Below, piece after piece: positions 31,776-40,419 of a stretch of DNA of 64,000 nucleotides; the first letter of the stretch is position 1, and each line of letters begins with the position of its first letter. Position numbers and translations under genes: made by a program. The notes beneath the pieces were generated by a model. That model worked only from the letters and a program-made list of their open reading frames with translations, had not been told where the DNA came from and did no database searches. The stretch is from DASRYH01 sp035687245 (GTDB taxonomy: Bacteria > Actinomycetota > Coriobacteriia > Anaerosomatales > PHET01): NCBI GenBank assembly GCA_035687245.1, contig DASRYH010000008.1, positions 186,001-250,000 on the forward strand, given 5' to 3'.

Positions 31776-33536
31776 GTGACTCGGATCCTGCTCTCAGGTA
31801 ACGAGGCGATCGCGCAAGGGGCTTGGGAAGCAGGAGCACACGCCGGCTTGGGGTATCCCGGCACTCCGTCGACCGAGACCCTCGAGCGCTTCGCCACTCT
31901 GCCCGGCGTCTACGCCGAATGGGCTCCTAACGAGAAGGTCGCGCTCGAAGTCGCGGCCGGAGTCTCCCTGGCCGGCAAACGCTCGCTGGTCACGATGAAG
32001 CATGTCGGACTCAACGTCGCCGCCGACCCACTCTTCACCCTTGCCTACACGGGCGTTCGCGGCGGCATCGTGATTCTTGTGGCCGACGACCCCGGAATGC
32101 ACTCGTCCCAGAACGAGCAGGACAGTCACAACTACGCCGCGTTCGCTCGCGTTCCCATGCTCGACCCGTCGGACTCTCAGGAGGCTCTTGCTTTCGCCAA
32201 GGCGGCGTTCGAGCTTTCTGAGCGCTTCGACCTGCCGGTGCTCATTCGCAGCACGGTCCGCGTCTCCCACGCGAAGTCGCTGGTAGAGACCGGTGTGCGT
32301 GTGGAGCAGGCCACTCCAGCCGACTACCGCACCGACCCCGCCAAGTGGGTCATGATGCCAGCCATGGCGCGTGCGCGCCGCATCGATCTCGACAAGCGCA
32401 TGGCCGCCGTTGGCGAGTGGGTCGAGGACTGCGACTTCAACCGCGAGGAGATGCGCGACACGGCACTGGGTATCGTGTGCAGCGGCGTCTCCTACCAGTA
32501 CGTCCGCGAAGCCGCGCCCGAAGCCTCCGTCCTCAAGCTTGGGGTGACCTACCCGCTCGCGACGGAGACGATTCGGCGGTTCGCGCAACGCGTGGACAAG
32601 CTCGTTGTGATCGAAGAGGCCGACGCCTACCTGGCTCGCTCCATGCGAGCGGCGGGGATCGATATCTCCGAGCTCGAGCTGCCGAAGTCCGGTGAACTCT
32701 CTCCGGGTGCCATCCGTAGGGCGCTGGGGGAGCCGGAGCCTGCACTTCGCGAGGAGGAGACCTCCTTGCCTCCACGACCGCCGCTCATGTGTCCCGGCTG
32801 TCCGCACAGGCCGGTCTTCGACGCCCTGCGTAAGCTTCGGGCTGTCGTAAGCGGAGACATCGGCTGCTACACGTTAGGGGCGCTCAAGCCACTTGCGGCG
32901 ATGGACTCCTGCGTAGACATGGGTGCGTCGATCGGCATGGCCCACGGCATCGAGGTTGCCGGGGGCGTAGGGGAGAGGCCGGTAGTGGCCGTTATCGGTG
33001 ACTCAACGTTTGCTCACTCGGGCATCACGGGAGTCGTTAACACGGTCTACAACGGTGGCGCCGGTACGATTCTTATCCTGGACAACCGAATCACCGCGAT
33101 GACCGGGCATCAGGGCAATCCGGTCAACGGCATCACCCTTCAGAACCGGCCCTCACACGAACTCGACCTTGTGGCCCTTCTGCAGGCGATCGGGGTGCCC
33201 CGCATCCGAGTCGAAGACCCGCACAACCTCGATTCTGTGGCGTCCGCGCTCGCCGAAGAGACCGCTGCCGAAGAGCTGTCGGTGATCGTCTTCAAAGCGC
33301 CGTGCGCGCTGCTTGTACGCGAGAAGGGCGACCCTTACGCCGTCGACGAAGATGCGTGCACGAAGTGCGCTGTCTGCGTGAAGCTCGGCTGCCCCGCAAT
33401 CGGGCGCGACGAGCGTAGCCGCGTGGCCTACATCGACACTGGTATCTGCGTCGGCTGTGGCCAGTGCGTTCAGGTCTGCAAGTACGGCGCAATCGTCCAC
33501 ACAGGACCGTCTTGCGACTTGGGAGGTGTCTCGTGA
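31776..33536 (+). CDS. iorA: Indolepyruvate:ferredoxin oxidoreductase subunit alpha
   Basis: A 586-residue alpha subunit that, with IorB, converts arylpyruvates (indole-, phenyl-, hydroxyphenylpyruvate) plus CoA to aryl-acetyl-CoA, CO2 and reduced ferredoxin. The pyrimidine-binding domain begins LLSGNEAIAQGAWEAG; the TPP-binding region is near VIGDSTFAHSG (about 405). The C-terminal ferredoxin domain has CTKCAVCVKLGCP and CVGCGQCVQVC (about 528-570), two [4Fe-4S] sites. It is oxygen sensitive in the family, pointing to anaerobic metabolism. iorB overlaps its stop. Confidence 0.95.
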   Translation: MTRILLSGNEAIAQGAWEAGAHAGLGYPGTPSTETLERFATLPGVYAEWAPNEKVALEVAAGVSLAGKRSLVTMKHVGLNVAADPLFTLAYTGVRGGIVILVADDPGMHSSQNEQDSHNYAAFARVPMLDPSDSQEALAFAKAAFELSERFDLPVLIRSTVRVSHAKSLVETGVRVEQATPADYRTDPAKWVMMPAMARARRIDLDKRMAAVGEWVEDCDFNREEMRDTALGIVCSGVSYQYVREAAPEASVLKLGVTYPLATETIRRFAQRVDKLVVIEEADAYLARSMRAAGIDISELELPKSGELSPGAIRRALGEPEPALREEETSLPPRPPLMCPGCPHRPVFDALRKLRAVVSGDIGCYTLGALKPLAAMDSCVDMGASIGMAHGIEVAGGVGERPVVAVIGDSTFAHSGITGVVNTVYNGGAGTILILDNRITAMTGHQGNPVNGITLQNRPSHELDLVALLQAIGVPRIRVEDPHNLDSVASALAEETAAEELSVIVFKAPCALLVREKGDPYAVDEDACTKCAVCVKLGCPAIGRDERSRVAYIDTGICVGCGQCVQVCKYGAIVHTGPSCDLGGVS

Positions 33537-34123
33537 GCTGCACGACTGTGATGCTTTGCGGCGTCGGCGGCCAGGGCACCATCCTCGCCGCTGACCTGCT
33601 TGCCAAAGTGGCCGCCGCCTCGGGCCTCGACGTGAAGCTCTCCGAGGTTCACGGCATGGCCCAGCGTGGCGGCAGCGTCGATACGATCGTCCGCTTCGGC
33701 CAGAAGGTCTACTCACCTGTCGCCGATCCGGGGACCGTCGACCATCTGGTCGCGTTCGAGCGTATCGAGGGCGCCCGCAGGATCCACTACGTGCGACCCG
33801 AGGGTCGCCTGCTCGTCAATCCCGCCACCGTTCTACCGCTGCCAGTGCTCATAGGAGACGTCGCTCACCCGCACGGACTTCTCGCGGTGCTGGAGGATGA
33901 AGGGGCGATCTTCATCGATGCGGATGAACTTGCGTGCGAGGCAGGAAGCCCGAAGTCCGCTAACGTGGTACTCATGGGCGCCCTGTCCACCGGACTCGAG
34001 TTCAGCGAAGAGACATGGAAGGACGTTATCGCCAAGCGCGTGCCGCCCAAGACGGTGGACGCGAACCTGCGCGCCTTCGATCTGGGGCGGCAGGCCTGTG
34101 AGAGGGGGTCGTGCGACCTGTGA
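33533..34123 (+). CDS. iorB: Indolepyruvate:ferredoxin oxidoreductase subunit beta
   Basis: A 196-residue gamma-type 2-oxoacid oxidoreductase subunit. It starts TVMLCGVGGQGTILAADLL and carries the typical SEVHGMAQRGGSV run (about 44). GTG 33533 overlaps the iorA stop and follows GGGAGG. It completes the two-subunit enzyme with IorA; its stop overlaps the ACT gene. Confidence 0.95.
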   Translation: MSCTTVMLCGVGGQGTILAADLLAKVAAASGLDVKLSEVHGMAQRGGSVDTIVRFGQKVYSPVADPGTVDHLVAFERIEGARRIHYVRPEGRLLVNPATVLPLPVLIGDVAHPHGLLAVLEDEGAIFIDADELACEAGSPKSANVVLMGALSTGLEFSEETWKDVIAKRVPPKTVDANLRAFDLGRQACERGSCDL

Positions 34124-34536
34124 ACGTGCGGCAGCTATCGGTCTTCATTGAGAACAAGGCCGGCCGGGTCTCTGAGGTCTCAGACACGCTTGGAGACGCC
34201 GGCATCAACATCCGGGGCTTCTCGGTCTCAGACACGGCGGACTACGGCATAGTCCGCCTGATCGTGGACGACCCGGACGCGGGCAAGGCCGCCCTCGAGG
34301 CGCGCGGCTTCACGGTCAAGACCTCTGAGGTCTTGTGCATCGACCTTCCCGACAAGCCCGGTGGGCTCGCTGGCATCCTCAAGATCGTGTCGGATGCGGG
34401 GGTCAACATCGAGTACGTCTACTCGCTCATCTCGACCTACGTGGTCATCAACGTTGCCGACATCGACCGTGCTCAAGTCCTGCTCAAGGACAAGCCGGTC
34501 GTGCTTGTTACCCAAGAAGAGATCGCGCGCATCTAA
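34120..34536 (+). CDS. Tandem ACT-domain protein (second copy)
   Basis: A 138-residue protein of two ACT domains, beginning VRQLSVFIENKAGRVSEV, clearly paralogous to the one at 19098-19532. It probably binds the amino acid whose breakdown is run by the flanking enzymes. GTG 34120 overlaps the iorB stop (GTGA) and has a purine-rich GAGAGGGGG upstream; GTG 34111 is the alternative. It lies between iorB and the liv transporter genes, which ties amino-acid sensing to this operon. Confidence 0.87.
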   Translation: MNVRQLSVFIENKAGRVSEVSDTLGDAGINIRGFSVSDTADYGIVRLIVDDPDAGKAALEARGFTVKTSEVLCIDLPDKPGGLAGILKIVSDAGVNIEYVYSLISTYVVINVADIDRAQVLLKDKPVVLVTQEEIARI

Positions 34537-34590
34537 AGCCACTCGTCGGAGTGCACGCGATCGCCAAAGGGAGAGAGAAAGGAGAGTCAA

Positions 34591-35793
34591 ATGCGTGGAC
34601 GGATACTGCGATTGTCGCTTGCCACCCTCGAAGCTGCGCTGGCGGCGGCACTCGCCGTGACGTTGGTGGGGTGTGCAGCGACGAAGTCCGACACTGGGAC
34701 TGCGTCGAAGGAGGACAAGACGCCGATCAAGATCGGTGCGGTCGTGTCTCTCACGGGTACCTACGCCGGCCTCGGTGAGCCTGAGAAGAACACGATCGAG
34801 ATGGAAGTCGCACGGGTCAATGAGGCCGGAGGAGTCAACGGTCGTCCTATCGAGGTCATCATCGAGGACGACGCAACAGACGACGCGAAGGCGAATGCCG
34901 CCGCCAGCAAGCTGATCGAGAAGGACGGCGTCGTCGCTGTCATCGGTGCTACCGGCACCGGCGGAACCATGGCCATGCGTGACGTCATCACGCGCGCTGG
35001 TGTTCCACAAGTCTCCATGGCGGGTGGCACCGTCATCACCAATCCCGTAGCTGAACTCGTGTGGGCCACGCCCTGGTCCAACACGATCGTCGCCCCGTTT
35101 GAGATTACGGCGATGCAGAAGGACGGGATCAAGAAGGTCGCGCTCATCTCTGATACCGGCGGATTCGGCAAGGATGGTCGTGCCGTGTTCACCGAGGCTG
35201 CCAAGAAGGCCGGCCTAGAGATCGTCAGCGACCAGACGTTCAACCCGAACGACGCCGACATGAGCGCCCAGCTCACCAACATCAAGAAGTCGGGCGCGGA
35301 GGCGATCGTCATCTGGAACGCGGGCAAGGAAGCGTCTACCGTGGTCAAGAACGCCAAGGACCTCGGGATCGAGCTTCCGCTGTACGGCAGCCATGGAAAC
35401 GCGCGCAAGGAGTTCGTCGAAGGCGCGGGTGACGCTGCTGAAGGCTTCCGGTTCGCAGCAGGCAAGATCCTCATGCCTGAGGCCTACGGGAAGGACAGCG
35501 AGGCGTACAAGGTCGGTACCGACTTCGTCTCCCGCTATCAAACCGAGTTCGGTGCTCCTCCGAGCACCTTCGCAGGCCACGCCTACGACGCGCTCTACAT
35601 CGTCGTGGACGCAGCCAAGCGCGTGAAGGGCGACGTGACGCCCGAGTCCCTTTCGGCAGAGATCGCAAAGACCAGCGGCCTCGTCGGAATCGGCGGCACG
35701 TTCACGTTCTCTGAAACCGACCACAATGGCCTGACCGCCAACGACCTGACGCTCTACGAGGTCAAGGACGGCAACTGGTCTATCGTTCAGTAA
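34591..35793 (+). CDS. livK: Branched-chain/aromatic amino acid ABC transporter substrate-binding lipoprotein (first)
   Basis: A 400-residue LivK-type periplasmic-binding-fold protein anchored as a lipoprotein; the lipobox is LVGC with Cys28. It starts IKIGAVVSLTGTYAGLGEPEKN, as in family members. It delivers leucine-like or aromatic amino acids to LivHMGF. AAAGGAG lies before ATG 34591. A second, closely related binding protein follows directly. Confidence 0.92.
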   Translation: MRGRILRLSLATLEAALAAALAVTLVGCAATKSDTGTASKEDKTPIKIGAVVSLTGTYAGLGEPEKNTIEMEVARVNEAGGVNGRPIEVIIEDDATDDAKANAAASKLIEKDGVVAVIGATGTGGTMAMRDVITRAGVPQVSMAGGTVITNPVAELVWATPWSNTIVAPFEITAMQKDGIKKVALISDTGGFGKDGRAVFTEAAKKAGLEIVSDQTFNPNDADMSAQLTNIKKSGAEAIVIWNAGKEASTVVKNAKDLGIELPLYGSHGNARKEFVEGAGDAAEGFRFAAGKILMPEAYGKDSEAYKVGTDFVSRYQTEFGAPPSTFAGHAYDALYIVVDAAKRVKGDVTPESLSAEIAKTSGLVGIGGTFTFSETDHNGLTANDLTLYEVKDGNWSIVQ

Positions 35794-35802
35794 ACGCACA
35801 GT

Positions 35803-35835
35803 CTGGGGCGCCGGGTCAGAGGGCCGGCGCCCCAG
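35803..35835 (+). other. Hairpin between tandem livK genes
   Basis: A perfect 12-bp stem CTGGGGCGCCGG (35803-35814) / CCGGCGCCCCAG (35824-35835), loop of 9 bases, and no T run. It may protect the upstream mRNA end and raise expression of the first binding protein relative to the membrane genes. Confidence 0.6.
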
Positions 35836-35857
35836 AAGTGACTGCAGGAGGTACACG

Positions 35858-37036
35858 ATGGGGTGGACCAGACGGATCGTGACCCTCGGCCTTGTCGCGG
35901 CACTCGGCTTCACGCTAGTGGGCTGCGGCAGCAAGTCAGGCGGAGGGGAGAGCAAGACCACTGAGCCCTACAAGATCGGCGCCGTGCTGTCTTTGACCGG
36001 CACGTACGCTGCGCTTGGCACTGCGGAGAAGAACGCCATCGAGCTCGAGGTCAAGCGCATCAACGACGCGGGTGGCATCAACGGCCGCCAGCTCGACGTG
36101 ATCATCGAAGACGACGCCACCGACGAGGCTAAGGCCGTCTCGGCGGCCACGAAGCTCATCGAGCAAGACGGCGTCATCGGCATCATTGGTGCGACAGGCA
36201 CAGGCCAGACGATGGCCATGCGTTCCGAGCTTCAGCGCGCGTCCATCCCGCAGGTTTCGATGGCCGGCGGCAACGCCGTGACCTCGAAGTTCGACAAGCT
36301 CGTCTTCCAGACGCCGTGGCCGAACAAGATAGTCGTTCCGTTCGTGCTGCAGGCGATCAAGGACGCTGGCTACACCAAGGTCGCTGTGGTCTCTGACTCC
36401 GGCGGCTACGGTAAGGACGGTCACGAGATCATCGTTGCCGAAGCGAAGAACATGGGACTGACCATCGTCAGCGACCAGACGTTCAACGCCGGCGACACCG
36501 ACATGAGCGCTCAGCTCACCAACATCAAGAAGGCCGACGCCGACGCGCTGCTGATGTGGACCGCCGGCAAGGAGGCCGCGACCGTCGTCAAGAGCGCGAC
36601 CGACCTCGGGCTGGGACTGCCGTTGTTCGGCGGCTCGGGCCAGGCGCGCGCTGAGTTCGCCTCAGGCTCCGGCGTGGCCGCCGAAGGCTTCGTCTTCGGC
36701 ACCGGCAAGAGCCTCATGCCGTCGAACTGGCCGGAGGGCTCCGAGGAGCGCAAGGCCGTTCAGGACTTCGCCGACCGTTACAAGAAGGCCTACGGCGCAG
36801 ATGCCGACATCTTTGCCGGCCATGCATTCGACGCGGTCGGGATCGTTGCCGACGCGCTCAAGCGGGCCGAGGGCGACGTGGACTCCGCGAAGCTTCGCGA
36901 TCTGATCGAGCAGACGAAGGACCTGCCTGGTTTTGGCGGGACGTTCACGTTCTCTGCGACAGACCACAATGGCCTTACCGCCGACGATCTCGCGCTCTAC
37001 AAGATCGAGGGCGGCAAGTGGGTCCTTGCGAAGTGA
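35858..37036 (+). CDS. Branched-chain/aromatic amino acid ABC transporter substrate-binding lipoprotein (second)
   Basis: A 392-residue paralogue of the preceding LivK with lipobox LVGC (Cys23). Shared runs include VLSLTGTYAALGTAEKN, IIEDDATDEAK, and SDQTFNAGDTDMSAQLTNIK. Divergence is spread along the chain, so this is an old or fast-evolving tandem duplication that may widen substrate range. ATG 35858 follows CAGGAGG. LivH starts 36 bases after the stop. Confidence 0.92.
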   Translation: MGWTRRIVTLGLVAALGFTLVGCGSKSGGGESKTTEPYKIGAVLSLTGTYAALGTAEKNAIELEVKRINDAGGINGRQLDVIIEDDATDEAKAVSAATKLIEQDGVIGIIGATGTGQTMAMRSELQRASIPQVSMAGGNAVTSKFDKLVFQTPWPNKIVVPFVLQAIKDAGYTKVAVVSDSGGYGKDGHEIIVAEAKNMGLTIVSDQTFNAGDTDMSAQLTNIKKADADALLMWTAGKEAATVVKSATDLGLGLPLFGGSGQARAEFASGSGVAAEGFVFGTGKSLMPSNWPEGSEERKAVQDFADRYKKAYGADADIFAGHAFDAVGIVADALKRAEGDVDSAKLRDLIEQTKDLPGFGGTFTFSATDHNGLTADDLALYKIEGGKWVLAK

Positions 37037-37072
37037 TGAGCTTGCATACACATGTACTGACTGAGGCGGCCG

Positions 37073-37945
37073 ATGTCTGAGCTGCTGCAGTTCTTCATCG
37101 CCGGCCTGAAGAACGGCGCCATATACGCACTGCTGGCCCTGGGGTTCACGATCGTGTACGCGAGCACGGGTGCCATCAACTTCGCTCAGGGCGAGTTCTT
37201 CATGCTCGGTGGCATGCTGGGAGTCTGGTTCTCTTCGCTTGGACTGCCGCTGCCGGTCGCTGTAGTCGCCGCAATCGTGGCGACCGCGGCGATCGGCGCG
37301 GCCTTCGAGCTGTTGGCGGTCCGCCCGCTCGGTGCCGGTGACCCGCTGCGGGTCATCATGGTGACGATCGGCGGGTCGGTGATCTTGCGACAGCTCGCCC
37401 TGCACCTGTTCGGCCCGGACGAACTGCCGCTTCCTCCGTTCACTGAGGGCGCATCGATCAAGGTGCTGGGCGCCGCAATCGAGCGCCAGACCGTCTGGAT
37501 CTGGGCGCTCACGCTGCTGGCGGTGCTGGGTCTGGCGTTTCTCTACCGCAAGACGGCCTTCGGCAAAGCGATGCGTGCGACGTCGTTGCAGCGTGATGCG
37601 GCGCGGCTCGTAGGCGTCGACACCGGCCGAATGGTGACCTACTCGTTTGCGCTCGCAGCCGCACTCGGTGCGCTGGCCGGTCTCGCCGTCACGCCGCTCA
37701 CGCAGACGGTCTTCGATGTCGGAGCGGGCATCAGCGTGAAGGGCTTTGCTGCCGCCATTCTCGGCGGACTTGGCAACCCGGTGGCCGCCGTGGCTGGCGG
37801 CATCGTCCTGGGTCTGCTCGAAAGCATGACGGCCGGCTACTTGAATCCGCTCTACAAAGACGCTGTTGCGCTCGTCGTGCTCCTAATCGTGCTGTTTGTG
37901 AAGCCGTCTGGGATCTTCGGCGGCGGCCGAAGGGAGAAGGTCTGA
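37073..37945 (+). CDS. livH: Branched-chain amino acid ABC transporter permease LivH
   Basis: A 290-residue membrane protein with about eight hydrophobic segments. ALLALGFTIVYASTGAINFAQGEF near the N terminus is the LivH hallmark (shown as family feature), and AILGGLGNPVAAVAGG (about 224) is the EAA-like loop. It forms the pore with LivM. Its TGA overlaps the livM ATG (TGATG). Confidence 0.94.
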   Translation: MSELLQFFIAGLKNGAIYALLALGFTIVYASTGAINFAQGEFFMLGGMLGVWFSSLGLPLPVAVVAAIVATAAIGAAFELLAVRPLGAGDPLRVIMVTIGGSVILRQLALHLFGPDELPLPPFTEGASIKVLGAAIERQTVWIWALTLLAVLGLAFLYRKTAFGKAMRATSLQRDAARLVGVDTGRMVTYSFALAAALGALAGLAVTPLTQTVFDVGAGISVKGFAAAILGGLGNPVAAVAGGIVLGLLESMTAGYLNPLYKDAVALVVLLIVLFVKPSGIFGGGRREKV

Positions 37946-38916
37946 TGAACAGACTCCTCCGCTTCGTGCCGGCAGCCGTACTGACCATTGTGGTGGCGGT
38001 ACTTCCGCTGGTGGTTGCCGACCGCTTCCTACTCAAGGTGTTCACATTCGTGGGCCTCAACGCACTGACCGCGGTCGGGCTCGCGTTGCTCTTCGGCTAT
38101 GCAGGTCAGGTATCCCTCGGACACGCCGCGTTCGTGGGCATCGGGGCCTACGCCTGTGCCTTCTGCACCACCAAGCTCGAACTGCCCTGGCTCGCAGGCT
38201 TTGCGATCGCCGCGCTGCTTTCTGCACTGGGCGGTCTGCTTCTGTCGCTGCCGAGCCTTCGGCTCAAAGGACACTACCTCGCTATGGCCTCACTGGGCTT
38301 CGGCGAGCTCATGAGCGTCGCCTTCGTTGAGGGCTCGCCGGTTACCGGCGGCGTGAACGGCCTTGGGGGCATCCCGTTCCCCGCGATCGGAGCGTTCGAG
38401 ATACGCGAGCCTGCGACGCTCTACTGGCTCGTATGGGGCGTTGTGGGCCTCGCTGCGCTTATCGCGTTCAACATCACGTCTCTGCGCCCGGGTAGGGCCA
38501 TGCGTTCGCTTCACGGCAGCGAGCTGGGCGCACAGGCGTGCGGCGTGGACGTCACGGGCGTCAAGGTGCGCAGTTTCGTGCTCAGCGCGGCGTTTGCGGG
38601 CATGTCGGGTGCGCTCTACGCAAGCTTCGTCGGCTTCATCTCGCCGAGCGTCTTCACGCTGTCGGTCTCAGTGAACCTGCTGGCTATGGCCGTGGTGGGC
38701 GGCACCGGCTCGCTGATTGGTCCCATCCTGTCGGCGGCGGCACTCACGCTGCTGCAGTACATAGACGCGCTCATTCCCGGCCTGGCGCGCGAGACCGCCC
38801 AGGTTGTGCAGTCCTTCCAAGCCGACATCTACGGTCTGGCTATCGTGCTCGTGGTGCTCTTTGCACCCGGCGGCCTTGCGGGTCTGTGGCGCCGAAGGGG
38901 AGGGGAGCGCCCATGA
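37945..38916 (+). CDS. livM: Branched-chain amino acid ABC transporter permease LivM
   Basis: A 323-residue LivM-type permease, with many membrane segments and the typical ALLFGYAGQVSLGHAAFVG (about 48) and VVGGTGSLIGP (about 250) runs. It pairs with LivH and contacts LivG/LivF. Start and stop both overlap neighbours by a few bases, indicating strict stoichiometric coupling. Confidence 0.94.
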   Translation: MNRLLRFVPAAVLTIVVAVLPLVVADRFLLKVFTFVGLNALTAVGLALLFGYAGQVSLGHAAFVGIGAYACAFCTTKLELPWLAGFAIAALLSALGGLLLSLPSLRLKGHYLAMASLGFGELMSVAFVEGSPVTGGVNGLGGIPFPAIGAFEIREPATLYWLVWGVVGLAALIAFNITSLRPGRAMRSLHGSELGAQACGVDVTGVKVRSFVLSAAFAGMSGALYASFVGFISPSVFTLSVSVNLLAMAVVGGTGSLIGPILSAAALTLLQYIDALIPGLARETAQVVQSFQADIYGLAIVLVVLFAPGGLAGLWRRRGGERP

Positions 38917-39683
38917 CGATGCTCTCTGTCAAAGGCGTCACGCGGCGTTTCGGCGGCCTTACCGCAGTCGACGGCGTCTCCTTCGACGTGCATGAAGGCA
39001 CGATCAAGGCCCTTATCGGGCCCAACGGGGCCGGCAAGTCCACGCTCTTCAACTGTCTCACCGGCTTCGATACACCTAGCGAGGGGAGTGTGAGCTTCGA
39101 GGGCACGCCGCTCGTAGGCCGCTCTGCCCGGCAGGTGGTGCGGCTTGGAGTTGCGCGGACATTCCAGAACACCCAGCTGTTCGACGAGATGACGGCGCTT
39201 GAGAACGTCATGGTGGGCGCTCAGGCCCGCCAGGGGACGGGATTTGTCGCCGCAGCGCTCCGACTGCCTTCGGCGTTCGCCGAAGAGCGCAGAGCGCTTG
39301 AGGACGCGGAGCGCCTGTTGCGCCTCATCGGCATCGAGGAGTGGGCGCACTCGCTCGGACGCGACCTGCCCGCTGGCATCAGGCGGCTCGTGGAGATCGC
39401 GAGAGCCCTGGCGACCGCACCCAAGCTCGTGCTGCTCGACGAGCCGGCCGCCGGACTCAACGGCACGGAGACGCGCGAGCTGATGCATGCTCTGTTCCGC
39501 ATCCGCGACGCTGGCGTCACCACCCTCATCGTTGAGCACGATATGGGACTCGTCATGGAGGTCTCGGATGAGATTGTGGTCATCGACCGGGGAGCCAAGA
39601 TTGCCGAAGGCCCGCCGCGGATGATCCAGAAGGACCCGGTAGTGATAGCCGCCTATCTCGGAGAGGAGGACGTCGATGAGTGA
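38913..39683 (+). CDS. livG: Branched-chain amino acid ABC transporter ATPase LivG
   Basis: A 256-residue ABC ATPase. Walker A is GPNGAGKST (about 37), the FQNTQLFDEMTALENV Q-loop region is typical of LivG, and Walker B is LVLLDEPAAGLN. The usual LSGG signature reads LPAGIRRLVEIARAL here (about 150), a LivG-type variant. ATG 38913 overlaps the livM stop; the longer frame from 38538 is a livM shadow. Confidence 0.93.
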   Translation: MTMLSVKGVTRRFGGLTAVDGVSFDVHEGTIKALIGPNGAGKSTLFNCLTGFDTPSEGSVSFEGTPLVGRSARQVVRLGVARTFQNTQLFDEMTALENVMVGAQARQGTGFVAAALRLPSAFAEERRALEDAERLLRLIGIEEWAHSLGRDLPAGIRRLVEIARALATAPKLVLLDEPAAGLNGTETRELMHALFRIRDAGVTTLIVEHDMGLVMEVSDEIVVIDRGAKIAEGPPRMIQKDPVVIAAYLGEEDVDE

Positions 39684-40419
39684 CACCGTGCTTGCTGTGG
39701 AAGGGCTCACATCCGGATACGGTCGCGTCGAGGTCCTCCATGGCGTGAACGTAGAGGTCCATGCGGGCGAGCTCGTAGCGCTCATCGGAGCCAACGGCGC
39801 AGGTAAGTCCACGCTGCTCAAGACGATCGTGGGCCTCGTGCCTGTTGGTCAGGGCAGCATCGCGCTTCACGGCGAGCGGCTGCATCGGCACACGCCCGAA
39901 CAGCTCGTTCGCCGGGGCGTGGCGCTCGTGCCGGAGGGTCGACTGCTATTCGGCCCGATGTCGGTGCGGGAGAACCTCGAGCTGGGGGCCTACACTGCCA
40001 AGCCGCGCCTGGCGGCGGTCGCTGCGGGTCTTGAGCTCGTGCACTCGCTCTTCCCGGTACTCGAGCAGCGAGCCGTCCAGCCCGCAGCCACGCTTTCCGG
40101 TGGCGAGCAGCAGATGCTGGCTATCGGGCGCGCTCTGATGAGCGACCCAAAGGTGCTACTTCTCGACGAGCCGTCGCTCGGGCTGGCGCCCAAGGTGATC
40201 GCCGAGATCTTCACCGTGCTGGACAAGTTGCGCGCACGCGGGGTCACGATCGTACTCGTGGAGCAGGACGCGAGGCTCGCCCTTCGTCATGCGGACCGCG
40301 GCTACGTGATGCGGACTGGTCAGGTCGTCTTGAGCGGAACGTCGGCGGAGCTTCTCGCCGACGAGTCCGTGCGGAGCATCTATCTTGGGTCGGGAGACAT
40401 CGAAGGGGAGTCGTCATGA
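39676..40419 (+). CDS. livF: Branched-chain amino acid ABC transporter ATPase LivF
   Basis: A 247-residue ABC ATPase with Walker A GANGAGKST (about 39), the LivF-typical VPEGRLLFGPMSVRENL (about 89), signature TLSGGEQQMLAIGRAL (about 136) and Walker B VLLLDEPSLGLAP. It overlaps livG by 8 bases and its own stop overlaps the paaK start by 4 bases. Confidence 0.94.
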   Translation: MSDTVLAVEGLTSGYGRVEVLHGVNVEVHAGELVALIGANGAGKSTLLKTIVGLVPVGQGSIALHGERLHRHTPEQLVRRGVALVPEGRLLFGPMSVRENLELGAYTAKPRLAAVAAGLELVHSLFPVLEQRAVQPAATLSGGEQQMLAIGRALMSDPKVLLLDEPSLGLAPKVIAEIFTVLDKLRARGVTIVLVEQDARLALRHADRGYVMRTGQVVLSGTSAELLADESVRSIYLGSGDIEGESS

